Origin: Glycine soja | Taxonomy: Eukaryota; Streptophyta; Magnoliopsida; Fabales; Fabaceae | Assembly: GCF_004193775.1 (NCBI RefSeq) | Contig: NC_041019.1 | Coordinates: forward strand, 31,828,758 to 31,892,757 | Direction: 5' to 3' | DNA length: 64,000 nucleotides | Part shown: positions 1-11,800 of the stretch, one piece after another | Layout of the letters: the number at the start of each line of letters is the position of its first letter | Position numbering within the stretch: position 1 is the first letter of the stretch | Position numbers and translations under genes: made by a program | The notes under the pieces: model-generated | What the model was told of the DNA's origin: nothing | The model's database searches: none | What the model saw: the letters and a program-made list of their open reading frames with translations, nothing else

Positions 1-341
1 CCGTAAACAACCTTTTACTGAATATTTTAATATTATAATTATGAAATTTTTATATTGAACATTAATTTAAATCTAATTAGATGATATATTAATGAAAAAA
101 TAATATTTTGACATTAAATTTAATAACTTTTAATATGAAATTTTTATTGATTAATATTTATATAATAATGTTAAAAAAATTTAAAAATAGTTCTAAATTA
201 CTTCATTAATAATATCATTAATGGAGTTTGTTTTTATTTTTTTTAAGACATAGACCATGAGAATCATTCACAAGAGAACATTCACCTTGAGTTAAGTAGG
301 ACTATTATGTGATGACAAATCTTCTTCTCAGAGTATTCATA

Positions 342-401
<60 letters not shown>

Positions 402-560
402 TTTATCTTATAAATATAGGAAAACCAAAGTTAATAAATTTAAATTACTTAATCAATAATCAATAATATCATAAATTAAAATAGTTTTAGTTATGGTAGA
501 GAACACAAATATCATTCACAAATTCTTTCTATGAGTATTTAACACAATTGGATACCAAAA
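1..560 (+). repeat. Direct repeat copy 1 (AT-rich)
   Basis: This block matches about 1305-1870 nearly base for base over several stretches, for example around the shared words gaatattttaatattataat and ataatatcataaattaaaat, with small indels and a longer AT microsatellite in this copy. It holds no convincing reading frame. Copy 1 is followed by an LTR-like tail that copy 2 lacks, so the pair is either a segmental duplication or two copies of one dispersed repeat. Confidence 0.75.
345..397. repeat. (AT)n microsatellite
   Basis: About 26 uninterrupted AT dinucleotides. The matching position in the second repeat copy (about 1655-1665) has only a short AT run, so the microsatellite expanded after the duplication. 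Confidence 0.95.
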
Positions 561-569
561 GTTCTTCAC

Positions 570-1269
570 AAAGTTTACTGCAAAACCAAAATATTTTCTA
601 AAAAAAGTAAACATACTCAAATAAATGATCAATCAATTATCCTTTTTCTCAATGAAAATTACACATTACTCGAGATCGCTACAAGGTCCAATGCCTTAAG
701 CAATTATCTTCACTATTTTCTTAAAATTTAACGTCGTTTCAAGGTTCAAAGCCTTAACGACTCTTTTTCATGCAATTTAAACAAAACTTTCTAAAAGATA
801 AAATCAACCCAACACACAAGCTATTTTCTTCCCTAAGAATTACTCAGTCTGATTTCTTCATTGCACCTAGGGATACGTAGGAGTGAGGGCCAAATCCCTT
901 GTTGATTTTAAAAAATTAAAAAAAAAACATAAAATCCTCTCTTTTCTAAAATTAAAATTTTCTTTCTTTTTTCTAAAAAATATATCTAACAAATATAACT
1001 AATATTCTCAAAGGAAAATAAATAATTAAAAATTCACTTTATTTTTAACACTCTCGATTAAAGACTGTCGTATTCATGATGGCCATGATGGGTGCTAACA
1101 TTTTCCTTATGCGTAAACAACTCCCGAACTTTTCCTTTAAAATTGTAGACCATTCCTTATCTCCTATGATTTTCTTTCTTTAAATAAGCGTTGATAGCGA
1201 CTCCTCAGTTTTCTTTTTTAGAAAACATTATTTTTTATCACCGTCTTATCGTGACCCCACATTGCGACA
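570..1269 (+). mobile_element. Ogre-type LTR tail, 5' truncated and decayed
   Basis: The order of landmarks is that of the intact LTR at 45288-46892: paired 'aaggtccaatgccttaa'/'aaggttcaaagccttaa' motifs, a 'gatacgtaggag' motif near 872, 'gggtgctaac' followed by 'cgtaaacaactcccgaac' near 1090-1135, 'gttgatagcgactcc' near 1191, and the terminal 'ttgcgaca' at 1262-1269. The LTR start and TATA part are missing and there is no primer site after the end, so it is a fragment or degraded solo LTR. Confidence 0.6.
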
Positions 1270-1304
1270 CTTATATATACTTAGATGTTGCACAAAATAG
1301 TTTA

Positions 1305-1870
1305 AAATAATTCCATAAATAAATTTTGCTGAATATTTTAATATTATAATTATGAAATTTTTATAGTAAACATTAATTTAAATCTAATTAGATAATATAT
1401 TAATTACAAAATAATATTTTGATATTAAATTTAATAACTTTTAAGATGAAAATTTTATTGATTAATATTTATATAATAATGTTAAAAGTTTTACAAAATA
1501 ATTCTAAATTATTTTCATTAATAATATCATTAATTGAGTTTGTTTTATATTTTTTAAGACATAGACCACGAGAATCATTCACAAGAGAATATGTGACTTG
1601 AGTTAACTAGGACTATTATGCGATGAAAAATCTTCTTCTCAAAGTATTCATACTCATATATTTGTATAATTTATAAATTAATAGTTTGTTTAATAACATT
1701 TATTTTATGTGGTTGAAATTTTTATATTAAATATAGGAAAATCAAAGTTAATTAATTTAACTTACTTAATCAATAATATCATAAATTAAAATAGTTTTAG
1801 TTATCATAGAGAACACAAATATCATTTACAAGTTCTTTCTATGAATATTTAACATAATTACATACTAAAG
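1305..1870 (+). repeat. Direct repeat copy 2 (AT-rich)
   Basis: Partner of the block at 1-560, with the same order of motifs and without the long AT microsatellite. The short ORF it contains (about 1419-1601) is compositional and is not supported as a gene. Confidence 0.75.
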
Positions 1871-3601
1871 TCCAACAATATCTATTTTTATTTTAAATCC
1901 TATAAAATACTTATACTTAGAAATTATTTTTACATAAACATATTAAAATTAATTTAAAAATACTTACTCGATATATAATTAATTAAATTATTTTATTTTT
2001 TATAATAAAACAAATAAATATCATTGACGAGAGACAATTGAATTCTAAACCAATATGGGTGAACCATTATGTGAAAAAAACTCTTTTTTCAAGTATTTAA
2101 AAAAAAAGATTACATATAAAAAAATAATCTTCTTCTTCATATCACAATAATAATAATATAAAATAATAGACTAAAAAAATTAGATAAGAAAACTTATCTT
2201 AGTTTTGTGACACATGTCCTTAAATTAGATTTTTTTGCCACACAAATTTATTTCTCAATCTTTGGCCGAACCCCCTCCCTCTTTTCTTTGTCATTTTCTT
2301 TTTTAATATCTTTTTCTTTTCTTTTATTTTGTTATAACAAATTTGTTCTCTCTTTATTTTCTTTTATTTTACAACAAATTTGTTCTCTCTCTTCCACTCA
2401 CCCCCCTCACTCTTTATTCTCTCTCTCCCGCCCACCCCTTCCTTTTTATTTTTTATTTACAGACAGATTTTTATAATAACAACAAATATTCATTTACTTA
2501 TATTATATTACTATTTTGTCTTTTATATATAAAAAATGTATTCTATAATTTATATTAGCATATAAAATCATAAGAAAGTGTTATACTTTTATCAACATGT
2601 TAATTTATATTCTATGACATGTTATTATTATATTAATTTATATTCTATAATATATTTTTAAAAATAAATATATTAAATTTCATTTAATGAATATATTTTT
2701 ATTTTTTTAATGATTTTTATTTATGAGGTTGAAATATATATACTAATAAATATTTTAAATCTAAATAGTTAATATATTTCCTATAAAACAATATTTGATT
2801 CTATCTTTAATAACTTCTCATACAAAATTTTGTTGATTCATATTAATATTTATGTAATAATGTGAATTTATTTATATAAATATATGATAAGATATATTAA
2901 AATTTATTTATTAACTATATTTCTATCACATAATAGTATTTTTATTGATTTTTTTATATTATTATAAATTAGATTAGTTTTAATTTTTTTATAATAGAGA
3001 CTGTAAATATAATTCACAGGAAACAATTTTGTACGAGTCAAATCATAAAATATCATTGTACTTGATAAAAAGTTATTTTATTTATTTTTAAAAATATTTA
3101 ATATATATTTGGCTTAGTATTATATAAAATATGTTGTTATTATACTAATTGAATGATAAATTTGTATGATTATTTATTTCTTATTATGTGTTATATATTA
3201 TCATTATATGATTTATTATATGGTGTGCACCAAAATTTGATATGATTAAAGCTTATCATACTCTTATTCTATCATGTTCTTTATCTTGCTCTCATCGTAT
3301 CATTTCTTATCTTATCCTAACCACGACACTACGATCATGTTGGTGCCAATAATGGTGGTCATGGTGACGATCATGGTGGAAGTAATGCGGCGATGGTGGT
3401 AGTTGTGGTGACGATCTTGATGTAAATTAATTTTTTTAAAATATTTGATGTTTTGTTTGATAAATCTTATAGAAATTTTATGCTTAAATGAGACTTTAAT
3501 TTGAATTTAAAATATTTTAATTTTGACCTTTTATTTTAATATAATGGATGAGAATGACCATTCTCATTCTTACATAAAAGAGTCATTTTTATATGATACA
3601 T

Positions 3602-3632
<31 letters not shown>

Positions 3633-5330
3633 TTTTAAATTAATTTTTCATATTAATTTTTTTTAAAAAAATATAATATAAATAAAATTCTCCTATTGTT
3701 TTATTATGGTCAAACTATTTATTTTGTCTCATATGTTATAGTGTATATTTTTAAGCAAATAATAAGTTATTTAAAAAAATGCATAAATACAAATGTGACC
3801 CATTCATCTGCACAAGTAACTAAATATTTTCACTATTTAAAGTCATTACAAACTAATTAGTAAGCTATTTGTCTAATTAAAACTCTAATTTTTCATTCTA
3901 AATAAAAGTTACACATATTTACTATAACATCATTAATGAGTTAACTTATTCATTCCCTTTGACTAGTTGACCAAGTGAGTCTATCTTGACTTTTTTTTTT
4001 TTTAATTTTGAACTTCTCTCCAAAATTTTCAATATCTTTACTTAGCTATTTTTGAAGTAATACTTATATTAATTACTTTCTACTATTTTTCTTAATTACC
4101 TTATTAATCACTAATGATACTTAATTAAACAAAACACATATTTTCTTATCTATAAAAAATAAATCCCAATTAAATCAAAATTAAAATTACACAAGCAATG
4201 ATCTCTAAGTTGTAATTTTTAGGGTATTACAATGACCACTACGACCAAACCTATTGATGCGTAAAATATGTTAGACTCATACAAGGGCAAGTGTACCATA
4301 CACAATAGAAACAATAGACTTAAAAGTTTGGATATCGAATCCAAAGGATCGGTTGTATTCCTAATTAGTTAAGCTTATTAAACTAACAATAGAATTGATT
4401 AAAAAGAGAGTTTAAATATTTTTTGGGTTTTGATTTTTATAATAAATCAATTAAAGCCATGCTCTTCATTTCGCAAAAGCCCTCAAAGTTCTCTCAAAAT
4501 TGTAAAATACAAGAATAAAATAAAAAATCCCCTTTTACAAAGACAAAGACCTCTATATATAGTTTCCTAAAGATACTTCACAAAAAGGCATACTAAGACT
4601 GTGGTATATCCACCATGACCGTGATCGGAATTGATGTTGAAGCCTTGGAGCATTGTAAATTGACCATGGTGCTATTGGTTGATCATGACCCACTTGGGTT
4701 GACCACAACCATGGTGAGATGATCACGGTCGCTATAAGATCCTTAACGTTATTCTAGCAGGGATGCTATCTTCTTACCATGGTCGTGTTGATTACCACGA
4801 CTGTGGTGAATGGACCACAACCGTTATCAAGTGCAAAGTTTTCAAATATTCATAAATTTGTGCAATTTTTAACTCTTTCACTTAGTTGAGTGGTTGTACT
4901 TCTGAAATACAAAACTAGTGTTCAAATTTAAATGTGAATTCTGTCCAAAAAAAATGCATGCAAAATGCTACAAAAATTCACATAAAATACCACTTAGAAA
5001 GTGGTTTATCACTTATCACAGTGGTTGCTCCTTCCACCAAAACCCCTAAATTTCGAGAACAAATTCTGATTCCAATTTTAATAGTTAGGTTTGTTTTGGA
5101 TGATGAATTAGAATGAAAAAGTTGTTCAACATCACTTGTAGAGTCTTGATTCAACATATTTTCCCTTAGTAAGATTTAAAGAAGGCGGGAATGAAGAAGA
5201 CAAAGAATTGACTCAATCTAAAAAAATTCTAAGGAAAGTAAGATTCTGATCTACTCCTATGGAAAAGTTTTTGTAGGAAACTTATCTAAAAGCATTCTTG
5301 TGAAACCTTTCCAAGGAATGTTATTTTTTA
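1871..5330. other. AT-rich intergenic DNA without recognisable genes
   Basis: No supported coding region. Visible features are a pyrimidine-rich stretch at about 2265-2445, a short (TA)n run at 3602-3628, two GC-richer patches with repeated 'ggtggt' or 'accacg/catggtcgtg' words (about 3330-3420 and 4600-4830), and a repeat-like segment beginning near 4255 with 'gcaagtgtacc'. The last resembles noncoding repeats common in plant genomes. All short ORFs here are low-complexity. Confidence 0.6.
3602..3628. repeat. (TA)n microsatellite
   Basis: Uninterrupted TA/AT dinucleotide run in intergenic DNA. Confidence 0.9.
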
Positions 5331-5334
5331 GGGT

Positions 5335-5665
5335 AAATACCAATTTTGGTCCTTGAAAGTGTGAGACGGTAATAAATAGGTCCATGAAAGATGAAAATTT
5401 TAATTTTAGTTCTTGAATGTGGAAAGAGTGCAACAAATTAGTCTTGCAGAAAATTTGTTGACAAATTACTTCATAAACTTTGTAACTTAATGTCAAATTG
5501 ATCTTCAAAAATTATAATTTTATTATCAAATTGATCCTTAAATATTATAACTTAATAAAAAAATAATCTCACAAATTTAACAGCACTACTAATTTGTCAT
5601 ACTTTTTACACATTTAAAAACTAAATTTGTCATGTCTCACACTTTCATGTACTAAAATAATTATT
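5335..5665. mobile_element. MITE-like element with imperfect terminal inverted repeats
   Basis: The left end reads 'ggtccttgaaagtgtgagac' and the right end contains 'gtctcacactttcatgtact', which is its imperfect inverse complement. The interior is AT-rich with internal 'caaattgatcctt' repeats and no coding sequence. Size and layout fit a nonautonomous DNA element. I could not fix exact ends or a target duplication. Confidence 0.5.
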
Positions 5666-6350
5666 TTTTTTATTTTTTTTAAAATAGATATCAAACATGA
5701 AAAATGAAAATTTCCCATATAAGTTTCACAAAAAACTAAAAATTTGTCCGCTATGAAACACCTTTACCTAACACACTAGTTTCTGTGTTTTTCTTTTTCA
5801 TCTTTCTTTCTGTTTCTGCCCACGTTCATCACCATCGGAGGTTGGTTTTAGCTAATCTTGATTTTAGTTGCTGTTGAGCACATGCCAATCCAAAAGGAAC
5901 AACAAAAGAAAGAATAAAGGTGAAGAAAAGTTCATGGTTCTACCTAGGTTAGAATGTGAATTTTATGTTTTTCTATTTTTTTGTGTTTATAAGTTCAAGG
6001 TTGCTAATCAGTTAGTTTTGAGTGTACGTGCTTAATTTCCCACTGATAATATGTTGTGCATTATTATAACGCTTTGTTTAATATCCCGTATGCTTTGGAA
6101 GTGCCGTCGGACATTTTCAATGAATAATCTATTAATCTATTATTTTGTAAAAAAAAAAAAAAAAAGCCCTGCTGTTCAGCCATACGATGGTGACTCCCGG
6201 AGCAGTTTTGTGTATTCAAAGTAAAAATTTCTCTAATTAATTTCTACAAAAGTTTTGTGTATTCAGAGATGATGTGCAAATTCTGCTACACAAACAAAAT
6301 TAGACAAGTTATGCCATAGTACAATTCCAACATCTAAATAGTAAATAATT
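5666..6350. other. Intergenic DNA with an A17 tract, 3' of the receptor kinase
   Basis: No coding region recognised. A run of 17 A lies at 6149-6165 just after an AATAAT-containing AT-rich stretch, which looks like the 3' end of a processed transcript on the plus strand. No parent gene is recognisable in the 400 bp before it and no flanking duplication is evident. The receptor kinase stop codon is at 6351-6353, so its 3' UTR should also fall here on the minus strand. Confidence 0.4.
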
Positions 6351-8390
6351 TTAGTGCTTTAATAGAGATTTTCCGGACCCTTCCGAGATTGATGAGTATG
6401 GGGAAGATGCTTTGGTTGTGCTAGTAACACCAGATGAAGTGTAGGAGAATTTGCACATATCCATTGGAGGTGCATAATACATTGGCACAGGCAACTTGGA
6501 TGGAAGACTTGGCAAAGGGGCTTCAAAGTTGAGGACACTAATCACCTGCCTAATGGAGGGCCTCATGGTATGATCAGGATGACAACACCACAACCCAACA
6601 ATCATCAAACATTCCATTTGCTGTTCTTCAAATTCCCAATTCAGTTTCTGATCAGCTGCTTCAAGTAGTTTCCCTTTTCCATAGAGGCTCCACACCCACT
6701 CCACAAGCCTTACTTTACTAGGTTCTTCTCTCACTTCCACTGGTTTTCTACCACATGTGATTTCAAGTGCAACAACACCAAAGCTGTACACATCAGACTC
6801 CTTGCTGGATTTTCCTGTGGTGACACACTCTGGGGCTAGGTACCCCATTGTGCCTGCCAAAACAGTGGTTTGAGAACCAAGTTCATGGTCTACTAGCCTT
6901 GCAAGACCAAAGTCACCAAGTTTGGCATTGAAATTTGCATCCAACATGACATTACTTGACTTGATGTCTCTATGCACCACACATTGTTCCCACTCTTCAT
7001 GAAGATAAAGAAGAGCAGATGCTAAACCTAAGGCCACCTTGTGTCTCACCACCCATGAAAGCATGACTCTATTTCCAAACAGATGAGAATCAAGGCTTCC
7101 ATTAGGCATGTATTCATAAACAAGAAGGAGCTCACCTTGTTCATGGCACCACCCTATGAGTTGAACCAAGTTTCTATGCCTCAGCCGGCTGATTACTCTC
7201 ACTTCTGACACGTATTCCTTTTTCCCTTGTTTTGACCCTTTTGAAACCCTCTTCACTGCCACTTCAAGGTTGGAGTGTACAACTATGCCTTTGTAAACAC
7301 CTCCAAATCCTCCTTCTCCTAGCTTTCCTTCTTCTGCAAAGTTGTTGGTTGCGTTGCTTAGTTCTGGATAGGTGAACCTCTTTGGGCCAGTTCCTCTCTC
7401 AAACTCATCATCTATAGAAGCATCAACACCTAAGTTGTCCTCCTTTCCTTTATTTTTCCTTCTCCAAAACGTAAACCATAATAGGCCTACAACACAAACT
7501 AAACAACCCAAACCAACACTTAAACCAACCACTAAACCAACCTTCACCTTTTTCCTACTACCCTCATCCAAGCTTGAACTGAATGACCAAGACAAAATGT
7601 TGTGTATTTCAATCCATGAACCTGTGGCCGCTGAAAAGCCTATTCTAACAAACTCTGGCAACACGTCCCTCAAGTCAATGACATACCAAAGACTAGAATT
7701 GCCATTAAAAGTTGGATTATTAGCATAAGTAAGGAACACAGAGAGATTTTTGGTTGTAGAGTTGTACCATATCCAGGCATTAGCGACCGATCCGTTCTTA
7801 ATGCTGCTCTTCCAAGTGACATTTGTAACAGATTGAATGGAGTTGACATTGATTCCTACATGATCAGAGCTCGGATCCCATTCATTTTTGAAGCTGTCGA
7901 ACTCAACCGCAACTAACTGATTTTTCTTAGTGTTGAATGCGGATTCATTGCTGAATAGGCCAAGGTACCCACCAGCTGAATTGTTTGGGAGGACAGAATC
8001 AAATGGTGCAAGGAAGAAGGCTAACCCATCACCAAACCGTGATGGGTCAATAGCTTTCATGACAAAAGAAAAGTGGGTTGTGAAATCAGTGAGCTTCTTG
8101 GTTCTTCCATCCCAAAGCCTCACTGGTTGGTTATACGAGGCTCGACCAACGCTGAATGTGATTTTGTCATCAATTTGGTTCTTTGTGAGCTGAAGAACAC
8201 CATTTGAGGAAAAAGCATCACCCTTAAAGTCTATTAGATTATTTGAGTTTAGTTGGAAGGTTGAAGAGTTGAAGGAAAGGGATACTACAGTGGTAAAGAG
8301 TGTATGGAACAAAGTGAAGATGGTAAATATAAACAACAAGGTTTGTTTTCGGCATTGATTAGAGTTTGAAACGGAGGCGAAGAAAACCAT
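6351..8390 (-). CDS. L-type lectin receptor-like kinase (LecRK)
   Basis: Predicted single-pass plasma-membrane receptor kinase of 679 residues, uninterrupted by introns as usual for this family. Residues 1-37 form a hydrophobic signal peptide. Residues about 38-272 are a legume-lectin domain with the DGLAFFLAP strand (Asp121) and the metal-site pattern Glu163, Asp165, Asn169, Asp172, His177. A transmembrane helix spans about 284-308, followed by a basic stop-transfer RRKNKGK. The kinase domain spans about 354-630: glycine loop GEGGFGG at 358-364, Lys380 in VAVK, HRD 473-475 (RD type), DFG 493-495, APE 519-521, with a Ser/Thr-rich tail. All catalytic residues are present, so it should be an active Ser/Thr kinase. 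Sequence around HRDIKSSNVMLD recalls Arabidopsis LecRK clade IX, from memory. The start is chosen because the signal peptide follows it directly and the context is gccATGG. Family members act in immunity and stress perception; the ligand here is unknown. Confidence 0.95.
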   Translation of the reverse strand: MVFFASVSNSNQCRKQTLLFIFTIFTLFHTLFTTVVSLSFNSSTFQLNSNNLIDFKGDAFSSNGVLQLTKNQIDDKITFSVGRASYNQPVRLWDGRTKKLTDFTTHFSFVMKAIDPSRFGDGLAFFLAPFDSVLPNNSAGGYLGLFSNESAFNTKKNQLVAVEFDSFKNEWDPSSDHVGINVNSIQSVTNVTWKSSIKNGSVANAWIWYNSTTKNLSVFLTYANNPTFNGNSSLWYVIDLRDVLPEFVRIGFSAATGSWIEIHNILSWSFSSSLDEGSRKKVKVGLVVGLSVGLGCLVCVVGLLWFTFWRRKNKGKEDNLGVDASIDDEFERGTGPKRFTYPELSNATNNFAEEGKLGEGGFGGVYKGIVVHSNLEVAVKRVSKGSKQGKKEYVSEVRVISRLRHRNLVQLIGWCHEQGELLLVYEYMPNGSLDSHLFGNRVMLSWVVRHKVALGLASALLYLHEEWEQCVVHRDIKSSNVMLDANFNAKLGDFGLARLVDHELGSQTTVLAGTMGYLAPECVTTGKSSKESDVYSFGVVALEITCGRKPVEVREEPSKVRLVEWVWSLYGKGKLLEAADQKLNWEFEEQQMECLMIVGLWCCHPDHTMRPSIRQVISVLNFEAPLPSLPSKLPVPMYYAPPMDMCKFSYTSSGVTSTTKASSPYSSISEGSGKSLLKH

Positions 8391-8573
8391 GGCAGAGGAG
8401 GGAGAGAAGAGTGTGATGGTGGTGGGGTTGCCACAGAGTATGGAACTATATGCATCGACGAATTCAAAGTTAGTCGATTAAGTTAATGCAAAAAAAAATT
8501 ATGACATGAGCATGTTTTAAACTGGTCTTAGTAGTTGGTAGCTATAACGAATTAAAAATGCAGTTATCACTGA

Positions 8574-8581
8574 TTATTATA
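8574..8581 (-). promoter_or_regulatory. Possible TATA box of the receptor kinase gene
   Basis: TATAATAA on the minus strand, about 185 bp before the LecRK ATG. AT-rich context makes chance matches common, so this is only a candidate. Confidence 0.25.
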
Positions 8582-9871
8582 GACACTCTTCTGGGGGAAT
8601 CGTTCTGTTTTCCTGGACTCTAAATTGGCCTTAGACTAGACATTGCGTAATGCGAAATTCGAATGTTTCACCCATTTGTCTTCTCCCGTGATGAGAAATT
8701 CGTAAATGGTAAATGAATACCATAACATAACTTGTTGACTCTCGTGGATTAACACTTATATCTTTTAACTACAAATGAAGATTCGGTTTTTAACTTAAAA
8801 ATAGAGTTCCAATTAGAGATATCACTTTATCTTCAAATGAAGTAATCAAGTAATCAAGTAGGAAGAAATTTATTTGATGCCAAGAAGTTCCAAGTACCTC
8901 TCCAATGTAAAGAAAATGGAAATGTTAAAGATGAGGCATAACTCATCTTCTTATTATAATTTTTTTTTTCCTTTTTTTGACTTTTTTTTATTACCATGTC
9001 ATTTGTATAAGTATCCATTAATTTTATTCATGATTAATATTTGAGAAACTTGGTTGGTTATTTTTAGTGGAGTCTCTTCTCCCAACTTTGTTTTATTATT
9101 TTTAAACATTTATTTTTATATTTTAAGTAATTATGAAATTCTTTTTTAATTTTTCCTTTATGTTACGATGACTAGTTTGATGTTTATCCAAGTCTAAAAT
9201 AAACTTTAAAACCAAAATTTTCAAATTAATAAAAATATTAAAATTAGTATGATTTTATTTGAAATTCGCCTTTTAAATATTTTGATAAGTAAGAATATTT
9301 ATTAAATTATTGAAACTTCTATTTCAGTTGTGTAATTAAAGGATAAATATTTGTTTTTATATAATTAAAATTTATAATGAATAAATAAATTATATTTTAT
9401 ATTTACAATAACTAATTTAAATATAACTAGCAATATTTTCTTATTTTTTTTAAAATTTAATATACAGATAAATAAATGGTAGATTAAAAAGGATAAATCA
9501 TTAGGAAAATCAAGTATGAAAATAAATATAAAAAAGGGAGTAAGATGGTTTTGAGAGAGAAATTTTGTGCGAATGGTGTGTGAAATACACTTTCATAAGA
9601 GAGAATATTGACAATTTTAAATTGAAAAAGTGAGGAAAATAAAAAATATCACTCTCTAAATAATGTATTATAATTTATAAAATAAGAGTATACTTAAATT
9701 ATATTTTTGTCAATCCTAAATTACAACCTTTTACAATGGAACTTTTTCGCAAAAAAATGGAACTTTTTTTTTAAATAAAAGTTTTTCTTCATAAAATAAT
9801 TTATTAGGTAATTATTAACTTTTCATTTTTTATACAATATTAATAAGTAAACATATATTTTGAAAGACCTA

Positions 9872-9890
9872 ACACACACACACACACACA
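9872..9890. repeat. (AC)n microsatellite
   Basis: Nine to ten uninterrupted AC dinucleotides. Confidence 0.9.
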
Positions 9891-10077
9891 TTTTGATATT
9901 AATAAGAATTTTTGTTATGAGAAATGCTAACAATACATTCTTTAATACACTTCTAACATAAATCTTACTATTAATTAAAATTCATTAAAAATTATAAGAT
10001 CAAGAGAAACATTCATTGAAGTAAGATGTGAGAACTACAAGTTTATAATTTTTAATAAATTTTAACCAATAAAAAAT

Positions 10078-10260
10078 CTAGGAGTATAAGCGGATTAGAT
10101 TCAATCCACATATTTGTGGAATCCAATCTAACTATATTATATTTTTGTGGGTTGGATTGGATTTGTTTTAGTTTATTTAACCCGATTAAAATTGGATTGG
10201 ATGATGAGTTTAAAGTTTTGGACTTGACCAAAACCGAATCCAACACGCATACAATTAAAT
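10078..10260. repeat. Dispersed repeat with 'attggattgga' words
   Basis: Begins 'ctaggagtataagcgg' and is rich in 'ggattggat' and its inverse 'aatccaatc'. A related segment in the opposite orientation lies at about 21480-21640 and ends 'ccacttacactccta'. Probably a short nonautonomous transposon family; exact ends are not clear. Confidence 0.4.
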
Positions 10261-10373
10261 TACTAATATAGAAATCCAAAATCAAACACATCTCATTATC
10301 ATAGTAATACATTGTTTATCTTGAGATAAGACTGTTGGGAAAGATTCAATAAATTTTATTCTAATAGGGAAGT

Positions 10374-10889
10374 TGATGAGAATCCTAAAACTGTCAAAAT
10401 ACAGAAACCTATGACCAAGAGTAGGACCAAACAGTAAGTGGATACCCTCCAACAATTGGTATCAAACATACTTAACAAGGCCCAAGTGGAGAAGGATGAA
10501 GGCCCAGAGGCAGAGACATTACTAAGAATATTAATTGTTGTTGAAGGCCCAGACTAATTTGAAGGTCCATGCCAAATACGTTGTTTTTTATATTTCTATT
10601 TTTTTCGTTGTCATTTTGGCCTAAACTGATTTGAAAGCCCATGTCTATTTCTATTTTTTTTTTGTTCAAATACACTATATGTATTGATTTCATTTTCAAT
10701 AGAAGGATTTTTGGCATTTGATAAAATTTTGTGAGAACTTCTCTCTGGGTTCCTTGCTGAACCAATCTCGGACTTATCAAGATAATCCTTATGGTGTCTA
10801 CCCTGACTTATCTTCCCTCTCTGGAAGTGGCGTTAACCCAAACTTTATTACCTGTATCAAGCGATCCGCTCCTAGTAAGGATCACATCA
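10374..10889 (+). repeat. Gypsy A 5' LTR
   Basis: Direct repeat of 14465-14976. Shared words include 'ggaccaaa.agt', 'aggcccaagtggagaaggat', 'gaacttctctctgggttcct' and the closing 'cctagtaaggatcacat'. The two copies differ by scattered substitutions and short indels, so the insertion is not recent. Confidence 0.95.
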
Positions 10890-10891
10890 TC

Positions 10892-10903
10892 TGGTATCAA
10901 AGC
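10892..10903 (+). promoter_or_regulatory. Primer-binding site (tRNA-iMet type) of gypsy A
   Basis: TGGTATCAAAGC, 2 bp after the 5' LTR. It matches the common plant retrotransposon primer site complementary to initiator tRNA-Met (TGGTATCAGAGC) except at one base. Confidence 0.85.
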
Positions 10904-11399
10904 TTCGACTCTTGTTACAGGTTCTATTCTATCCAATTTTTATTTTTTTTTCTTTCTCTTTGTAATCTATCTCAGGTTTGTGTTTTGTTCTGTTATTCGC
11001 ATTCTTGTTTGCGTCTTGTTGCATTCTTGTTTGCGTTCTTGTTTTTGTTCTTATTCTTGTTTCTTTCAAATTCTGTGTCAAAAATTATGTTTGAATTTTG
11101 TTTTCAAATTCTGTTTGGGAACAATTTGGCTTACTGGAAGAATTTAGGGGTTTAAGGTTTAGTAGGCTCTTGAATCTATTTTCCTATTTGCCTATTGAAA
11201 AAATTGCCTAATTTCCTATTGAACGAATTGCCTAAATAATCCTAGACGAATTTGAAAAGAAAGCACTATATAAAAAAAAAGTTGCAGAAAGTTTGAAAAG
11301 AAAAGTTAAAAAAAAAGTGGGTGTTTAATCTTTGAACGTGGATTTGAGGCAGTTAGAGGCGTTTTTGGAAAAAATCATGGACCTAAACCTCTTCGACTA

Positions 11400-11495
11400 T
11401 TGAAATCTGTTATCCAAATTTGTTATCCAAATCTGTTATTGAAGTCTCTTATTGAAGTTTGTTATCCAAATCTGTTATTCAAATCTGTTATTGAG
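11400..11495 (+). repeat. Short tandem repeat in the gypsy A leader
   Basis: Seven or so imperfect copies of a 13-15 bp unit of the form 'tctgttatccaaat' or 'tctgttattgaag' in the untranslated leader. The ORF that reads through it is a by-product of the repeat. Confidence 0.7.
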
Positions 11496-11800
11496 TTCGT
11501 GATAATTAAGTTGTCTTTCCTGTTCTATTACCTTGTACGTCTATTTGATTTATCCAGGAACTTAAGAGAGAGTGGGTGGTAAAAGGCAAGAGTGAAAACA
11601 TCACACAAAAGCCTATAATGAGAGCATCAAACACGAGTGTGCTTCCATCAAAGAGAGAAACATGTGAGTAGAGTGTGGTGAGGTCCTGAAACCTTTGTTT
11701 AAATTACTGTAGATTTTTCTGTTACTTAATTATGGTAGGAGCTAGTGATGGTGGTGGTGAATATCATCAACTGGATGGATCTTAGCATTTTTTACTGGAC

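Larger units (their letters stand above)
8391..10077. other. Intergenic region upstream of the receptor kinase
   Basis: Contains the presumed promoter and 5' UTR of the minus-strand receptor kinase, then AT-rich DNA. A possible TATA element (TATAATAA read on the minus strand) lies at 8574-8581, about 185 bp before the start codon. An out-of-frame ATG at 8465-8467 opens a 60-codon reading frame that overlaps the main start. A short (AC)n run is at 9872-9890. No other gene is supported. Confidence 0.5.

Noticed and set aside
7372..8193. Plus-strand ORFs opposite the receptor kinase
   Set aside because: They are shadows of the well-supported 679-residue minus-strand gene.
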